From NCBI GenBank assembly GCA_046155605.1, contig JBJXFQ010000091.1, positions 1 to 17,237 on the forward strand: a DNA stretch of 17,237 bases, written 5' to 3'. Positions 1 to 6,940 of the stretch are shown here, piece by piece. The position numbers and the translations under genes are program-made. Numbering within the stretch: the first letter of the stretch is position 1; every line of letters begins with the position of its first letter. The DNA is from JAEUIZ01 sp046155605. GTDB lineage: Bacteria > Planctomycetota > Phycisphaerae > Phycisphaerales > UBA1924. The notes below the pieces were generated by a model that had not been told where the DNA came from, did not search any database, and worked only from the letters and a program-made list of their open reading frames with translations.

Positions 1-127
1 GTTCAACGAAAACTACGCCGCAGGCTCCTCGGGCGCGGACATCAACGGCGACGGCGAGACCGCCCCGCCCGATTGGGTCCAATACATGGCCCAGTGGGCC
101 GCGGCCTGCGCCGGCGGGTGCCCGTAG
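1..127 (+). CDS. Partial secreted/surface protein, C-terminal dockerin-like repeat
   Basis: Only the last 41 residues are present, read in the frame that begins at base 2 and stops at TAG 125-127. They contain an EF-hand-like calcium loop, DINGDGE, followed by APPDWVQYMAQW and a small Cys/Gly tail (CAGGCP). This layout (N-Y-A-A-G-S-S-G, then D-x-N-G-D-G, then a hydrophobic helix, then paired cysteines) matches the GC-type dockerin ending I know from Phycisphaerales surface or exported proteins. Dockerin-type repeats bind calcium and serve as attachment or sorting modules. The main body lies outside the window, so its enzymatic or structural role cannot be judged. The gene is probably separate from the next one, which starts more than 100 bases on. 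Confidence 0.7.
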   Translation, partial: FNENYAAGSSGADINGDGETAPPDWVQYMAQWAAACAGGCP

Positions 128-258
128 AGCCCGCGAAAGCCCTCGGGCGCTGAACTCGGTGCCTCTCCATCCGTACCATTGGCCACGATGGACCGTGCAT
201 GGCGTAGCTCTGTTCTTTATCGTGCGTGCAAGGCCGATCGCCGCCCCGGTGGTCGCGG

Positions 259-1527
259 ATGAAACCCACGCTCTCGACAGCCACGAGTCCCGCGAGCGCG
301 ATCGCGCCCGCGGTCGGACACGCGAAGGCCCGGCTGGTGATGACGTGCGTGGCGCACGCTGGGGTGGACTTTTTCTCGTGCATCGTGATCCCTCTCCTCT
401 CGGTGCTCGAAGGCCGCGTCTCGATCAGCACGGGGCAGGGGGCGATGCTGATCGGGCTGGGCTCGCTGGCGAGCGGACTGATCCAGCCGATCGTGGCGTG
501 GCTGGGCGATCGCTTCAACACGCGGCTGCTGGCCACGCTCGGATTCCTCGTCGCGGCGGTGGCGATCGGGCTGGTCGGCTATGCCCACACCTTCCCGCAA
601 CTCATCCTCGTGCAGGTGCTCGGGCAGATGGGCGTGGGCGCGTTCCATCCCGTCGCCGCGGCAGCGGTCGGGCATCTTTCGGGCCGGCGGCGAGCGATGG
701 GCGTCTCGTGGTTCTTCACCGCGGGCATGGTCGGGGGCGTGGCTGGGAGCCTGCTCGCGCCGCCCTTCAACGCGCGCTTCGGCCTCGAACCCTTCGCCTG
801 GACGATCCTCCCCGCACTCGTGCTCGTCGCGATGCTCGCGTGGGCGATCCATGGGCCGTCGCACCGTCGGCATGACGCGCATGCGCGGCACGGAGCCGCA
901 ACGCCTGGCCAGCGTCGGCAGCGGTGGCGTGCGATCTGGGTGCTCTATGTCGGCAACGCGCTGCGATTCACGGTCAATATGGCGCTCGTGCAACTGCTCG
1001 TGCGCTGGTCCGAGACTATCGCGCTGGCGCGGAGCGGGGCCGCGACCCTCGACCAGACCATCCGCACGCAGGCGGCGACGATCAACGGCCCGATGCAGGC
1101 GGCGATGGCCGTGGGCATGGGCGTCAGCGGGCTGCTCGCGGGCATGGTGATCCCGCCACGGCACGAACGGCGGGCGCTGGTGCTCGTGCCGTGCCTTGGT
1201 GCGATCGCGGTGGCCCTCGTGCCGCGCTCGACGGAGGCCGCGGCGATGGCGCTGGCGGTGGGATGCGGGATCGGTTACGCGGGCGTGATCCCGCTGACGA
1301 TTGCGATGGCGCAGCGGCTGTTGCCGCATCGCACGGGGCTGGCGTCGGGGTTGATGATGGGCGGGGCGTGGGCGGTGGCGGCGGTCGGGCCGCCGTTGGC
1401 GCAGGGGCTGCTCCACGCGGTCGGGCTGGCCTGGTCGTTCGTCGCGGTGGCGGTGATGCTGGTGGCCTCGGGGCTGGTCTCGCTCGCGCTGCCGGGCGCG
1501 GCGCTGCGCGACACGGCAAATCACTGA
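259..1527 (+). CDS. MFS transporter, fosmidomycin-resistance (Fsr)-like
   Basis: The 422-residue protein has about 12 hydrophobic segments in two halves separated by a basic, His/Arg-rich central loop (SHRRHDAHARHG, about residue 206 onward), as expected for a Major Facilitator Superfamily carrier in the inner membrane. The loop after TM2 carries a motif-A-like WLGDRFNTR. The TM4 stretch GQMGVGAFHPVAAAAVG resembles the 'G.G.s.FHPva' signature of fosmidomycin-resistance efflux proteins, so drug or small-molecule export by proton antiport is the best guess; the substrate is not determinable. ATG 259 was chosen because it directly precedes a normal cytoplasmic N-terminus. GTG 226 is in frame and would add 11 residues. 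Neither has a strong Shine-Dalgarno sequence. It converges with the minus-strand methyltransferase, leaving only 20 bases between the stops. Confidence 0.85.
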   Translation: MKPTLSTATSPASAIAPAVGHAKARLVMTCVAHAGVDFFSCIVIPLLSVLEGRVSISTGQGAMLIGLGSLASGLIQPIVAWLGDRFNTRLLATLGFLVAAVAIGLVGYAHTFPQLILVQVLGQMGVGAFHPVAAAAVGHLSGRRRAMGVSWFFTAGMVGGVAGSLLAPPFNARFGLEPFAWTILPALVLVAMLAWAIHGPSHRRHDAHARHGAATPGQRRQRWRAIWVLYVGNALRFTVNMALVQLLVRWSETIALARSGAATLDQTIRTQAATINGPMQAAMAVGMGVSGLLAGMVIPPRHERRALVLVPCLGAIAVALVPRSTEAAAMALAVGCGIGYAGVIPLTIAMAQRLLPHRTGLASGLMMGGAWAVAAVGPPLAQGLLHAVGLAWSFVAVAVMLVASGLVSLALPGAALRDTANH

Positions 1528-1547
1528 AATCGCCCCGACGAAGGCGC

Positions 1548-2294
1548 TCATGCCGATCGCGTGGCGACGATGACAAGGCGCGTGGCGGCGGAGTCATAGG
1601 GCGCGCCCCCGAGCGAGCCGAGCACTCGAAGATCGCCAAAGCCCACATCGCGGAGGAGGGCGGAGAGGTCGGCGGCACCGTAGACCCGCAGCCAGAACGA
1701 GAGTTCGCGGCGATCGGCACCCATGATGAGCACCCAGCAGTTGTCGATCCACGACCAATCGGGAGCGAGCGTGCGTTCTTCGAGGAGGATGGTGCCGTCG
1801 ATCTCGCGCCAGTCGCGCGGGCGGAACTGCCGGGAAAGGACCTCACGCCCCATGATGTCCATCACGAGCCGGCCTCCGGGCCTGAGGGCGTCGTGGAGCG
1901 TGCGCGCGGCGCGGCGATCGTCCGTGGGGTCCTTGAAGTAGCCGAAGGAGGTGTAGAGATTGACGACGGCATCGAACTCGCCGGGTGGGCGGAAGTCGCG
2001 CATATCGCCCTGGAGGAACTCGGTGCGCACGCCGGCGCTCGCGGCGTGGGCACGAGCGCGGTCGAGGTAAGCGGCGGTGCGATCGACGCCGGTGACGATC
2101 ATGCCGCGGCGTGCGAGTTCGACCGCGTGTCGCCCCGGGCCGCAGGGGAGGTCGAGGACGCGATCGCCGGGCTTGACGCGGGCCAGCGTGATGGCCTGCT
2201 CGGCCTCGAGGGGCGCGGCCTGGAACATCTTCTCGGGAAAGATGAACGGCGCGATGTCGGCCCAGATCGCGTCGCTCTCGTGCCATTCGGCCAT
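1548..2294 (-). CDS. Class I SAM-dependent methyltransferase
   Basis: The 248-residue protein has the Rossmann methyltransferase motifs in order: motif I VLDLPCGPG (residues 46-54), an acidic residue closing strand 2 (GVD, Asp71), GDMRDF (96-101), and a motif-IV-like FDAVVNLYTSFGYF (107-120). A C-terminal part with several Trp and Tyr residues probably shapes the substrate pocket. It belongs to the broad Methyltransf_25/11 group and the methyl acceptor cannot be told. The start is MAEWHES at 2294; the longer open frame upstream runs through rsmE in another frame and looks like a shadow. It starts 13 bases after the rsmE stop, so the two probably share a transcript. No good Shine-Dalgarno sequence is visible, suggesting coupling to rsmE translation. 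Confidence 0.85.
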   Translation of the reverse strand: MAEWHESDAIWADIAPFIFPEKMFQAAPLEAEQAITLARVKPGDRVLDLPCGPGRHAVELARRGMIVTGVDRTAAYLDRARAHAASAGVRTEFLQGDMRDFRPPGEFDAVVNLYTSFGYFKDPTDDRRAARTLHDALRPGGRLVMDIMGREVLSRQFRPRDWREIDGTILLEERTLAPDWSWIDNCWVLIMGADRRELSFWLRVYGAADLSALLRDVGFGDLRVLGSLGGAPYDSAATRLVIVATRSA

Positions 2295-2307
2295 GCGGCG
2301 AGCATAC

Positions 2308-3051
2308 CTAGTCCGCACGATCCGCGTCGAGCATGATCGCGCACGCGACCACCGCCGCGGTTTCGATGCGCATGACATGCGGGCCGAATCGGCAGACGCG
2401 AGCGCCGGCGGCGCGCGCACGCCGCAGTTCGTCCGCGGTCCACCCGCCTTCGGCACCGATGAGCAGACGGAGATCGTCGGAGCCGGGAGCAGGTGAGAAC
2501 GAGCCGGGTGGCCGGGCTCGGGTATATGGCTCTCCCGAAGCATCAGCGACGATGACGCCCGTGGCGCGGAGTGACTCTTCAAAAGTGATGGGGGGTTCGA
2601 TGCGCATGGTCCACGCGCGGCCGCTCTGTTTGCTGGCCTCGCGGGCGACGCGTTCGAGGCGTTCGACGGGACAGCGTTCGCGTTCGCCGCGATCGGTGAG
2701 CAGGGGTCGCCACGCGGCAGCGCCGGCCTGACTCAGGCCGTCGATGAGTTCGGCGAGCCGGGGGCCCTTGGGCATGGCGGAGGCGACGTTGACGATCGGG
2801 CGCACAGGCTCGGCGCGCGCCACGCTCTCGACGGCGACGACGAGTTGCCAGCCGTCGCGGCCGGTCTTGCCGAGCGACACGATGCGCGCGCGCGCGACGC
2901 CGCCCTCGCCGTCGAGGAGATCGACGGCATCGCCCTGGGCGAGGCGTCTGACTCGAGCGGCGTGGTGGGCCTCGTCGCCGGTGATGGTGATCTCGCCGGG
3001 GGCGAGTGGGGCGGAGAGGTCTGGGTATAAGCGGTGCATAGGGTGATTCAT
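2308..3051 (-). CDS. rsmE: 16S rRNA (uracil-1498-N3)-methyltransferase RsmE
   Basis: RsmE methylates N3 of U1498 in 16S rRNA of the assembled 30S subunit, using SAM in a knotted SPOUT fold. The 247-residue product shows the family landmarks: an N-terminal PUA-like domain with GDEAHHAARVRRLAQGD (25-41), then KGPRLAELIDGLSQAGA (95-111), EASKQSGR (138-145) followed by PPITFEES, and the SPOUT knot segments LLIGAEGGWTADEL (196-209) and FGPHVMRIETA (222-232). The usual R-I-L-R of the last motif reads H-V-M-R here. Length is normal for the family. ATG 3051 (MNHPMHRLY) is given; ATG 3039 (MHRLYPD) fits the family's usual N-terminus equally well and would shorten it by 4 residues. It is divergent from the gene at 3162 and followed by the methyltransferase gene. 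Confidence 0.93.
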   Translation of the reverse strand: MNHPMHRLYPDLSAPLAPGEITITGDEAHHAARVRRLAQGDAVDLLDGEGGVARARIVSLGKTGRDGWQLVVAVESVARAEPVRPIVNVASAMPKGPRLAELIDGLSQAGAAAWRPLLTDRGERERCPVERLERVAREASKQSGRAWTMRIEPPITFEESLRATGVIVADASGEPYTRARPPGSFSPAPGSDDLRLLIGAEGGWTADELRRARAAGARVCRFGPHVMRIETAAVVACAIMLDADRAD

Positions 3052-3161
3052 ACGCGGGCTGTGCGGGGTGTAGGGGGATTGTGCGGACAACCGAGGCCCG
3101 GAGGCCCGATAGCCCTTGAGTTTCCGGCGCGGGCCGCCGATCATGCGCCCACGGAGTCTGC

Positions 3162-4652
3162 ATGCCCCAGGCGGTCCATGATCGGCAGGACAGCGAACCG
3201 CTCGACCAGGGTGTCGACGCGCTGATCGACCAGATGGCCGGGGCCGCACCCGCGCTGGAGAAGATCGGGCCCAAAGAGGGGAACGCGACGCTGCCGACGG
3301 ATGTCATCGCCTCGGCACCGAGCACGGAGGCGGCGCTGGCGTCGGCGGCGGAACAACTCGCGGCGACGCCTGAAGCATCTGACCTCGAGGCGGCGCAGGT
3401 GGAACCAACAACAGCAGATTCGGCGACGGCCGAGCCAGTGCCCCCGACGAGCGTGGCCGAGGCACGCGCCTCGTCTGCACCGATCAGCGAGCAGTCGATC
3501 GCCGAGCAGTCGCTTGCCGTGCCCCCGTCGGTGGAATCCGCCGAGGCGGACCCGATGGCCGAGCCGACGGCGTCTGAGCCCCGATCGAGCGAGCGGCCTG
3601 GAGCGGCGGTGGCAACGCCAATGGAGGCGACCGCCGCAGCCGCCCCTGTAGATGACTCGGGCGCGGCGACCGGGCTCGCGAGCGAGGCAGCGCAGATTAC
3701 GGAGTCGGGAGCATCGAGCACGGAGGCCGACCTTGCGGGTGCCGTCTCACAACTGATCGACAGCACGAAAGCGGCACCGGAATCGCCGTCCAAGGCGTCC
3801 GTGCCAGCGACGCCGGAGCGAATCGATTCGCTGGATGCGGCGCTCGCGGGCAAGGGCGACGAACTGATTGCGGGCGAGTTTGCCGACGAGAACTCGGTCT
3901 TGAGCCAGGCTGAAGCGCCCGAGCCGGATGAGCCAGCGCCGGGGGTTGCCGAGGAGCGGATTGAGTCGCCAGTTGAAGCCAAGCCCGAGCGAGCACCTTC
4001 TGCCGCGGTCAAGCCGTCAGGCGCGCCGAGCGAAGCGATACAAACGGCGGTGCCTTGGGCTGACACCGCGCCACCGGAACCGATCGCGGCCAAGCCCAGC
4101 AAGCCGGCGTTCAGCGCGATCGCGGTCGGACTGCTTCGGCCGATCGGTCAGCGGGCCGGGTCGTTGGTGAAGGCGGCACTGTATTCGATGTCGGCCCCGC
4201 TGCACGGGAAACCCAAGCACGTTCGCGACGCGATCGCATGGGTCGCGCTGGTGCAGGGATTTTTCGCGGTGTGCGTGTGGGGGTACATCGCGTTTCGACC
4301 CAAAGAGGCGCGGCCGCCCGATGGCCCGATCGCAAAGGCTGATGGGCACGGGACCGACGGGCACGGTGCCGGCGCGGGCCACGGGAAAGACGATGGCCAC
4401 GGCGCTGCAAAGAAGGATGCCCACGGGAAGCCGAGCGCGAAGAAGGACTCGCACGGCGCGGCGAAGAAGGATGACCACGGTGCCGCAAAGAAGGATGCCC
4501 ACGGGAAGCCGAGCGCAAAAAAGGACTCGCACGGCGCCGCGAAGAAGAAGGACTCGCACGGCGCTGCGAAGAAGGACTCGCATGGCGCTGCGAAGAAAGA
4601 ACCCGCGAGCAAGTCGAAGAAGGCCGCGAAGGACTCGCACGGCGGGCACTGA
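3162..4652 (+). CDS. Hypothetical one-pass membrane protein with His/Lys-rich repeat tail
   Basis: I do not recognise this 496-residue protein. Residues 1-50 look like an ordinary small segment (VDALIDQMAGAAPALEKIG). Residues about 50-330 are low-complexity, rich in Ala, Glu, Pro, Ser and Thr and strongly acidic, with two short helix-like islands (GAVSQLIDST; LDAALAGKGDELIAGEFADE) that could be small recurring interaction motifs. One hydrophobic helix (about 357-378, WVALVQGFFAVCVWGYIAF) is followed from residue 394 to the end by a His/Gly/Lys tandem-repeat tail built on A-K-K-D-S-H-G units. The tail could bind divalent metals or acidic polymers, but that is inference. GGAG at 3153-3156 lies 5 bases before ATG 3162 and supports this start. 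The next gene begins 2 bases after the stop, so the two are probably cotranscribed. Confidence 0.75.
   Translation: MPQAVHDRQDSEPLDQGVDALIDQMAGAAPALEKIGPKEGNATLPTDVIASAPSTEAALASAAEQLAATPEASDLEAAQVEPTTADSATAEPVPPTSVAEARASSAPISEQSIAEQSLAVPPSVESAEADPMAEPTASEPRSSERPGAAVATPMEATAAAAPVDDSGAATGLASEAAQITESGASSTEADLAGAVSQLIDSTKAAPESPSKASVPATPERIDSLDAALAGKGDELIAGEFADENSVLSQAEAPEPDEPAPGVAEERIESPVEAKPERAPSAAVKPSGAPSEAIQTAVPWADTAPPEPIAAKPSKPAFSAIAVGLLRPIGQRAGSLVKAALYSMSAPLHGKPKHVRDAIAWVALVQGFFAVCVWGYIAFRPKEARPPDGPIAKADGHGTDGHGAGAGHGKDDGHGAAKKDAHGKPSAKKDSHGAAKKDDHGAAKKDAHGKPSAKKDSHGAAKKKDSHGAAKKDSHGAAKKEPASKSKKAAKDSHGGH
4341..4649 (+). repeat. In-gene tandem repeat encoding His/Lys/Gly-rich tail
   Basis: Imperfect direct repeats encode the C-terminal tail of the protein above. 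The basic unit is 24 bases (A-K-K-D-S/A/D-H-G-A). A longer unit of 78 bases (26 residues, including a HGKPSAKK block) occurs twice, with near-identical copies starting near 4407 and 4485. About twelve His-Gly pairs occur within roughly 100 residues. The nucleotide copies are very alike except at third codon positions (gcaaag/gcgaag, tcgcac/tcgcat), so the array is not freshly duplicated throughout. Such arrays usually vary in copy number between strains. Confidence 0.85.
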
Positions 4653-4654
4653 CG

Positions 4655-5617
4655 ATGCGCGCGATCCGACACGACGGGCAACGCGTCTGGCTCGACATGG
4701 GTGCCGCGGTCCCCGCGCCCGCGAGCGGATGGGTGCTGCTGAAGCCGATTCGCGTCGCGGTCGGTCGCGCCGAGGCGGCAATCGCACGCTCGTCGGTCGT
4801 TCGCCCGGCACATGCGCCGATCACGCTCGGCGCCGAGTTTGTCGCGGAGGTCGTCGGAGGCGGCGCGGGTGTCGAGGCGGGGCTGCGCGGCAAGCGTGTC
4901 GTCGGCTCGCCTGAGATCGTGTGCGGCGTGTGCGAGTTCTGCCGGGGCGGACTGTCGGGGCATTGCCGAGAGCGACGGGTGCTCGGCATGACCATCGACG
5001 GCTGCATGGCGGATGCGTTCGCGTATCCCGTGAGGAATCTCATGGAGGTGCCGGCGTCGGTGCATGATGATGACGCGGCGTTCGCATGGTCGGTGTCGCG
5101 GGCGCTGCGCGTGGCTCAGGTCGTCGGGGCGGAGGGCAAGCGGTTTGTGACGATCATCGGGGATTCGTGCGACGCGATGCTGGCGGGGCAGGCGTTGGCG
5201 CGGACGAGTTCGGCGGTTCGGATCGCCGGGGAGGACGCGGATCGGCTCGCGCGGTGCGAGCGCTGGGGCATCAAGCATCGCGCCATCGCGGATGCCGGCC
5301 GACGGGGCGATCAGGACGCCGTGGTTGAAACACTTGGGAGCGCGGCGGGGTTGCACCTGGCCCTCGAGATGGTTCGGCCGCGCGGGGTGGTGGTGCTCGC
5401 GGCACCGACCATGGACGCAACGCTGCTCGCCGCGGCCCACGAGAAGGAAGTATCGCTGGTGGGCGTGCGCGGCGGTTCGATCCCCGAGGCCCTGGCAGCC
5501 TTGGGCCGGCGCACCATCGACGCCGCGGGGCTGATCACGCGGCGGTATCGGTTGGCCGAGGGGATAGAGGCGTTCGGGGCGGCGAGGACCGAGTTGGCGG
5601 TGGTGATCGACCCGTAA
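4655..5617 (+). CDS. Zinc-type alcohol dehydrogenase (MDR) homologue lacking catalytic-zinc ligands
   Basis: The 320-residue protein has the medium-chain dehydrogenase/reductase layout: an N-terminal GroES-like domain (1-150), a nucleotide-binding domain (about 160-290) and a C-terminal return. The structural-zinc lobe is intact, with Cys90, 93, 96 and 104 in C-x2-C-x2-C-x7-C spacing (CGVCEFCRGGLSGHC). The catalytic-zinc site is not: where the family has 'CGTD' this protein reads VAVGRAEA (34-41), and the 'GHE' motif reads GAE (59-61). The dinucleotide-binding glycine motif is also altered (IIGDSCDAM, 167-175, in place of GxGxxG). It may be a non-catalytic or repurposed relative. It is shorter than typical zinc alcohol dehydrogenases (about 340-380 residues). 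It lies 2 bases after the His/Lys-repeat protein gene. Confidence 0.75.
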   Translation: MRAIRHDGQRVWLDMGAAVPAPASGWVLLKPIRVAVGRAEAAIARSSVVRPAHAPITLGAEFVAEVVGGGAGVEAGLRGKRVVGSPEIVCGVCEFCRGGLSGHCRERRVLGMTIDGCMADAFAYPVRNLMEVPASVHDDDAAFAWSVSRALRVAQVVGAEGKRFVTIIGDSCDAMLAGQALARTSSAVRIAGEDADRLARCERWGIKHRAIADAGRRGDQDAVVETLGSAAGLHLALEMVRPRGVVVLAAPTMDATLLAAAHEKEVSLVGVRGGSIPEALAALGRRTIDAAGLITRRYRLAEGIEAFGAARTELAVVIDP

Positions 5618-5681
5618 AGAACCCGTCGCCAAGGGCGGCGAAGCGAACAGGGCGGCGACGGAAATCGCGGTCCGGCGCATC

Positions 5682-5687
5682 TATAAC
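5682..5687 (+). promoter_or_regulatory. Possible -10 box for the moxR/bat operon
   Basis: TATAAC matches the sigma-70 -10 consensus at five of six positions and sits about 25 bases upstream of the moxR ATG in one of the few AT-richer spots here. No convincing -35 hexamer lies 16-18 bases upstream (the bases there read about cggaaa). The call therefore rests on one half-site plus position. A GGGGA at 5701-5705 is a plausible ribosome-binding site, 7 bases before the start. Confidence 0.25.
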
Positions 5688-5712
5688 AGAGGGATTCAGC
5701 GGGGACTATCGC

Positions 5713-6714
5713 ATGAGTGATGCATCTTTGCGCGGGGCCGACGCGGCTCAGCACGAGGCCGAACAGGCCTCGGACATGATCGCCAAACTGGTAGCCGCGG
5801 TCGAGGCGGTGGTCGTCGGCCAGCGGGCGATGGTTGAGGGCTTGATCGTCGGGTTGCTGACAGGCGGGCATGTATTGCTCGAGGGCGTGCCGGGGCTGGC
5901 CAAGACGCTGACGGTCCACACGCTGGCGCACGCGATCAAGGCGAAGTTTTCGCGGATCCAGTTCACGCCGGATTTGTTGCCTGCGGACCTGATCGGGACG
6001 CTGATCTATAACCCTCGGGATGGGACGTTCGCGCCGCGAAAGGGTCCGGTGTTTGCGAACATCGTGCTGGCGGATGAGATCAATCGCGCCCCGGCCAAGG
6101 TGCAGAGCGCGCTTTTGGAGGCGATGCAGGAGCGGCGCGTGACGATCGGCGACCACACCTATGTGCTCGACGACCCGTTCCTGGTGCTGGCGACGCAGAA
6201 CCCGATCGAGCAGGAGGGGACGTACCCGCTGCCGGAGGCCCAGGTCGATCGCTTCATGCTGAAACTGACGATCAGGTATCCGACGCGCGAGCAGGAGCGA
6301 GAGATCGTGGACCGGATGGGGACGAGCCATCCGACGGTGCGCGTCGAGCCGGTGGTGGACCTTGGGCAGATCGCCTCGGCCCGCGCGGCGGTGGATCGTG
6401 TTCGGCTTGATGTCCGGATTCGAGACTACATCGTCGAGTTGGTTCACGCGACGCGCGAGCCGGCCGAGCACGGGCTGGATATGGCGCGACTGATCGAGTT
6501 TGGGGCCTCGCCGCGGGCGAGCATCAACCTCGCGCTGGCGTCGCGGGCGCACGCGCTGCTCCGCGGACGGGCGTATGTGCTGCCGGCGGACGTGAAGTCG
6601 ATCGCGGCGGACGTGCTGCGGCATCGCGTGATCGCGAGTTATGAGGCACAGGCGGAAGGGGTGGCGTCGGAGCAGATCGTTCAGCGGATCTTGGACCATG
6701 TGCCGACGCCGTGA
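5713..6714 (+). CDS. MoxR-family AAA+ ATPase
   Basis: MoxR ATPases are cytoplasmic, ring-forming chaperone-like ATPases that act on partner proteins with von Willebrand A domains, often at metal loading or complex assembly. The 333-residue product has Walker A GVPGLAKT (58-65), a Walker B region IVLADEIN (117-124), the sensor-1 segment LATQNPIEQEGTYPLPEAQ (159-177) with Asn163, and VDRF (178-181). A helical lid domain fills the C-terminal third (ARLIEFGASPRASINLALASRA). Length is typical. It is the first gene of the Bat-type operon. Unlike every later junction, it is separated from DUF58 by 226 bases holding an inverted-repeat element. Its stop at 6712-6714 is followed almost at once by that element. 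Confidence 0.95.
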   Translation: MSDASLRGADAAQHEAEQASDMIAKLVAAVEAVVVGQRAMVEGLIVGLLTGGHVLLEGVPGLAKTLTVHTLAHAIKAKFSRIQFTPDLLPADLIGTLIYNPRDGTFAPRKGPVFANIVLADEINRAPAKVQSALLEAMQERRVTIGDHTYVLDDPFLVLATQNPIEQEGTYPLPEAQVDRFMLKLTIRYPTREQEREIVDRMGTSHPTVRVEPVVDLGQIASARAAVDRVRLDVRIRDYIVELVHATREPAEHGLDMARLIEFGASPRASINLALASRAHALLRGRAYVLPADVKSIAADVLRHRVIASYEAQAEGVASEQIVQRILDHVPTP

Positions 6715-6738
6715 GGGAGGCACGCAAGGCACGGATTC

Positions 6739-6922
6739 TCAACACAGAGGCACAGAAACACAGAGAAGCAGGAATGGTGAAGAGGGAAGTGACGGGTCAC
6801 GGTAGCAACAAGCGTCGCTTGTTCACGAGAAGGAGATTCGCTGTTCGACACCCGAACAAGCGGTCGGCATCGGTTTGTTCCACCCTTTCCTTCTTCTCTA
6901 TGTTTCTGTGCGTCTGTGTTGA
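6739..6922. repeat. Inverted-repeat (MITE-like) element between moxR and DUF58
   Basis: Two arms of 36 bases, 6739-6774 and 6887-6922, are reverse complements at 33 of 36 positions; the left arm starts TCAACACAGAGGCACAGAAA. The 112-base interior holds three short palindromes: GTGAC-GG-GTCAC (6789-6800), AACAAGCG-T-CGCTTGTT (6807-6823), and TGTTCG/CGAACA (6842-6858). Its composition is AT-richer and purine/pyrimidine-biased compared with the flanking genes. No ORF inside looks real and there is no transposase, so it resembles a non-autonomous mobile element or dispersed intergenic repeat. Arms built from 'CACAGAG' blocks recall repeats I have seen between genes in other genomes, but I could not search for copies. 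In RNA it would fold into a long stem directly upstream of DUF58. Confidence 0.8.
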
Positions 6923-6940
6923 ACCTTCCCGGATGAACGA

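Noticed and set aside
129..148. GCCCG/CGGGC hairpin after the dockerin gene stop
   Set aside because: Only 5 base pairs with a 10-base loop and no T-run; expected by chance at this GC content. The rest of 128-258 shows nothing definite.
217..1551. 444-residue minus-strand open frame opposite the MFS transporter
   Set aside because: Arg/His/Pro/Gln-rich, no domain, and exactly antisense to a clear transporter; a GC-rich shadow frame.
3116..3144. TTGAGT with a 17-base gap to GATCAT as a promoter for the gene at 3162
   Set aside because: The -10 matches at only about half of its positions and lies in GC-rich DNA; not supportable.
2579..4102. 507-residue minus-strand open frame
   Set aside because: Ser/Ala-rich low-complexity mirror of the acidic hypothetical protein running into an out-of-frame reading of rsmE; no domain.
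5624..5660. CGTCGCC/GGCGACG inverted repeat between the dehydrogenase homologue and moxR
   Set aside because: Seven pairs with a 23-base loop and no T-run; too weak for a terminator call.
4148..5680. 510-residue minus-strand open frame with SFFAAPCE repeats
   Set aside because: The repeats are the complement of the AKKDSHGA array, and the rest is antisense to the dehydrogenase homologue. The plus strand shows the conserved Cys lobe.
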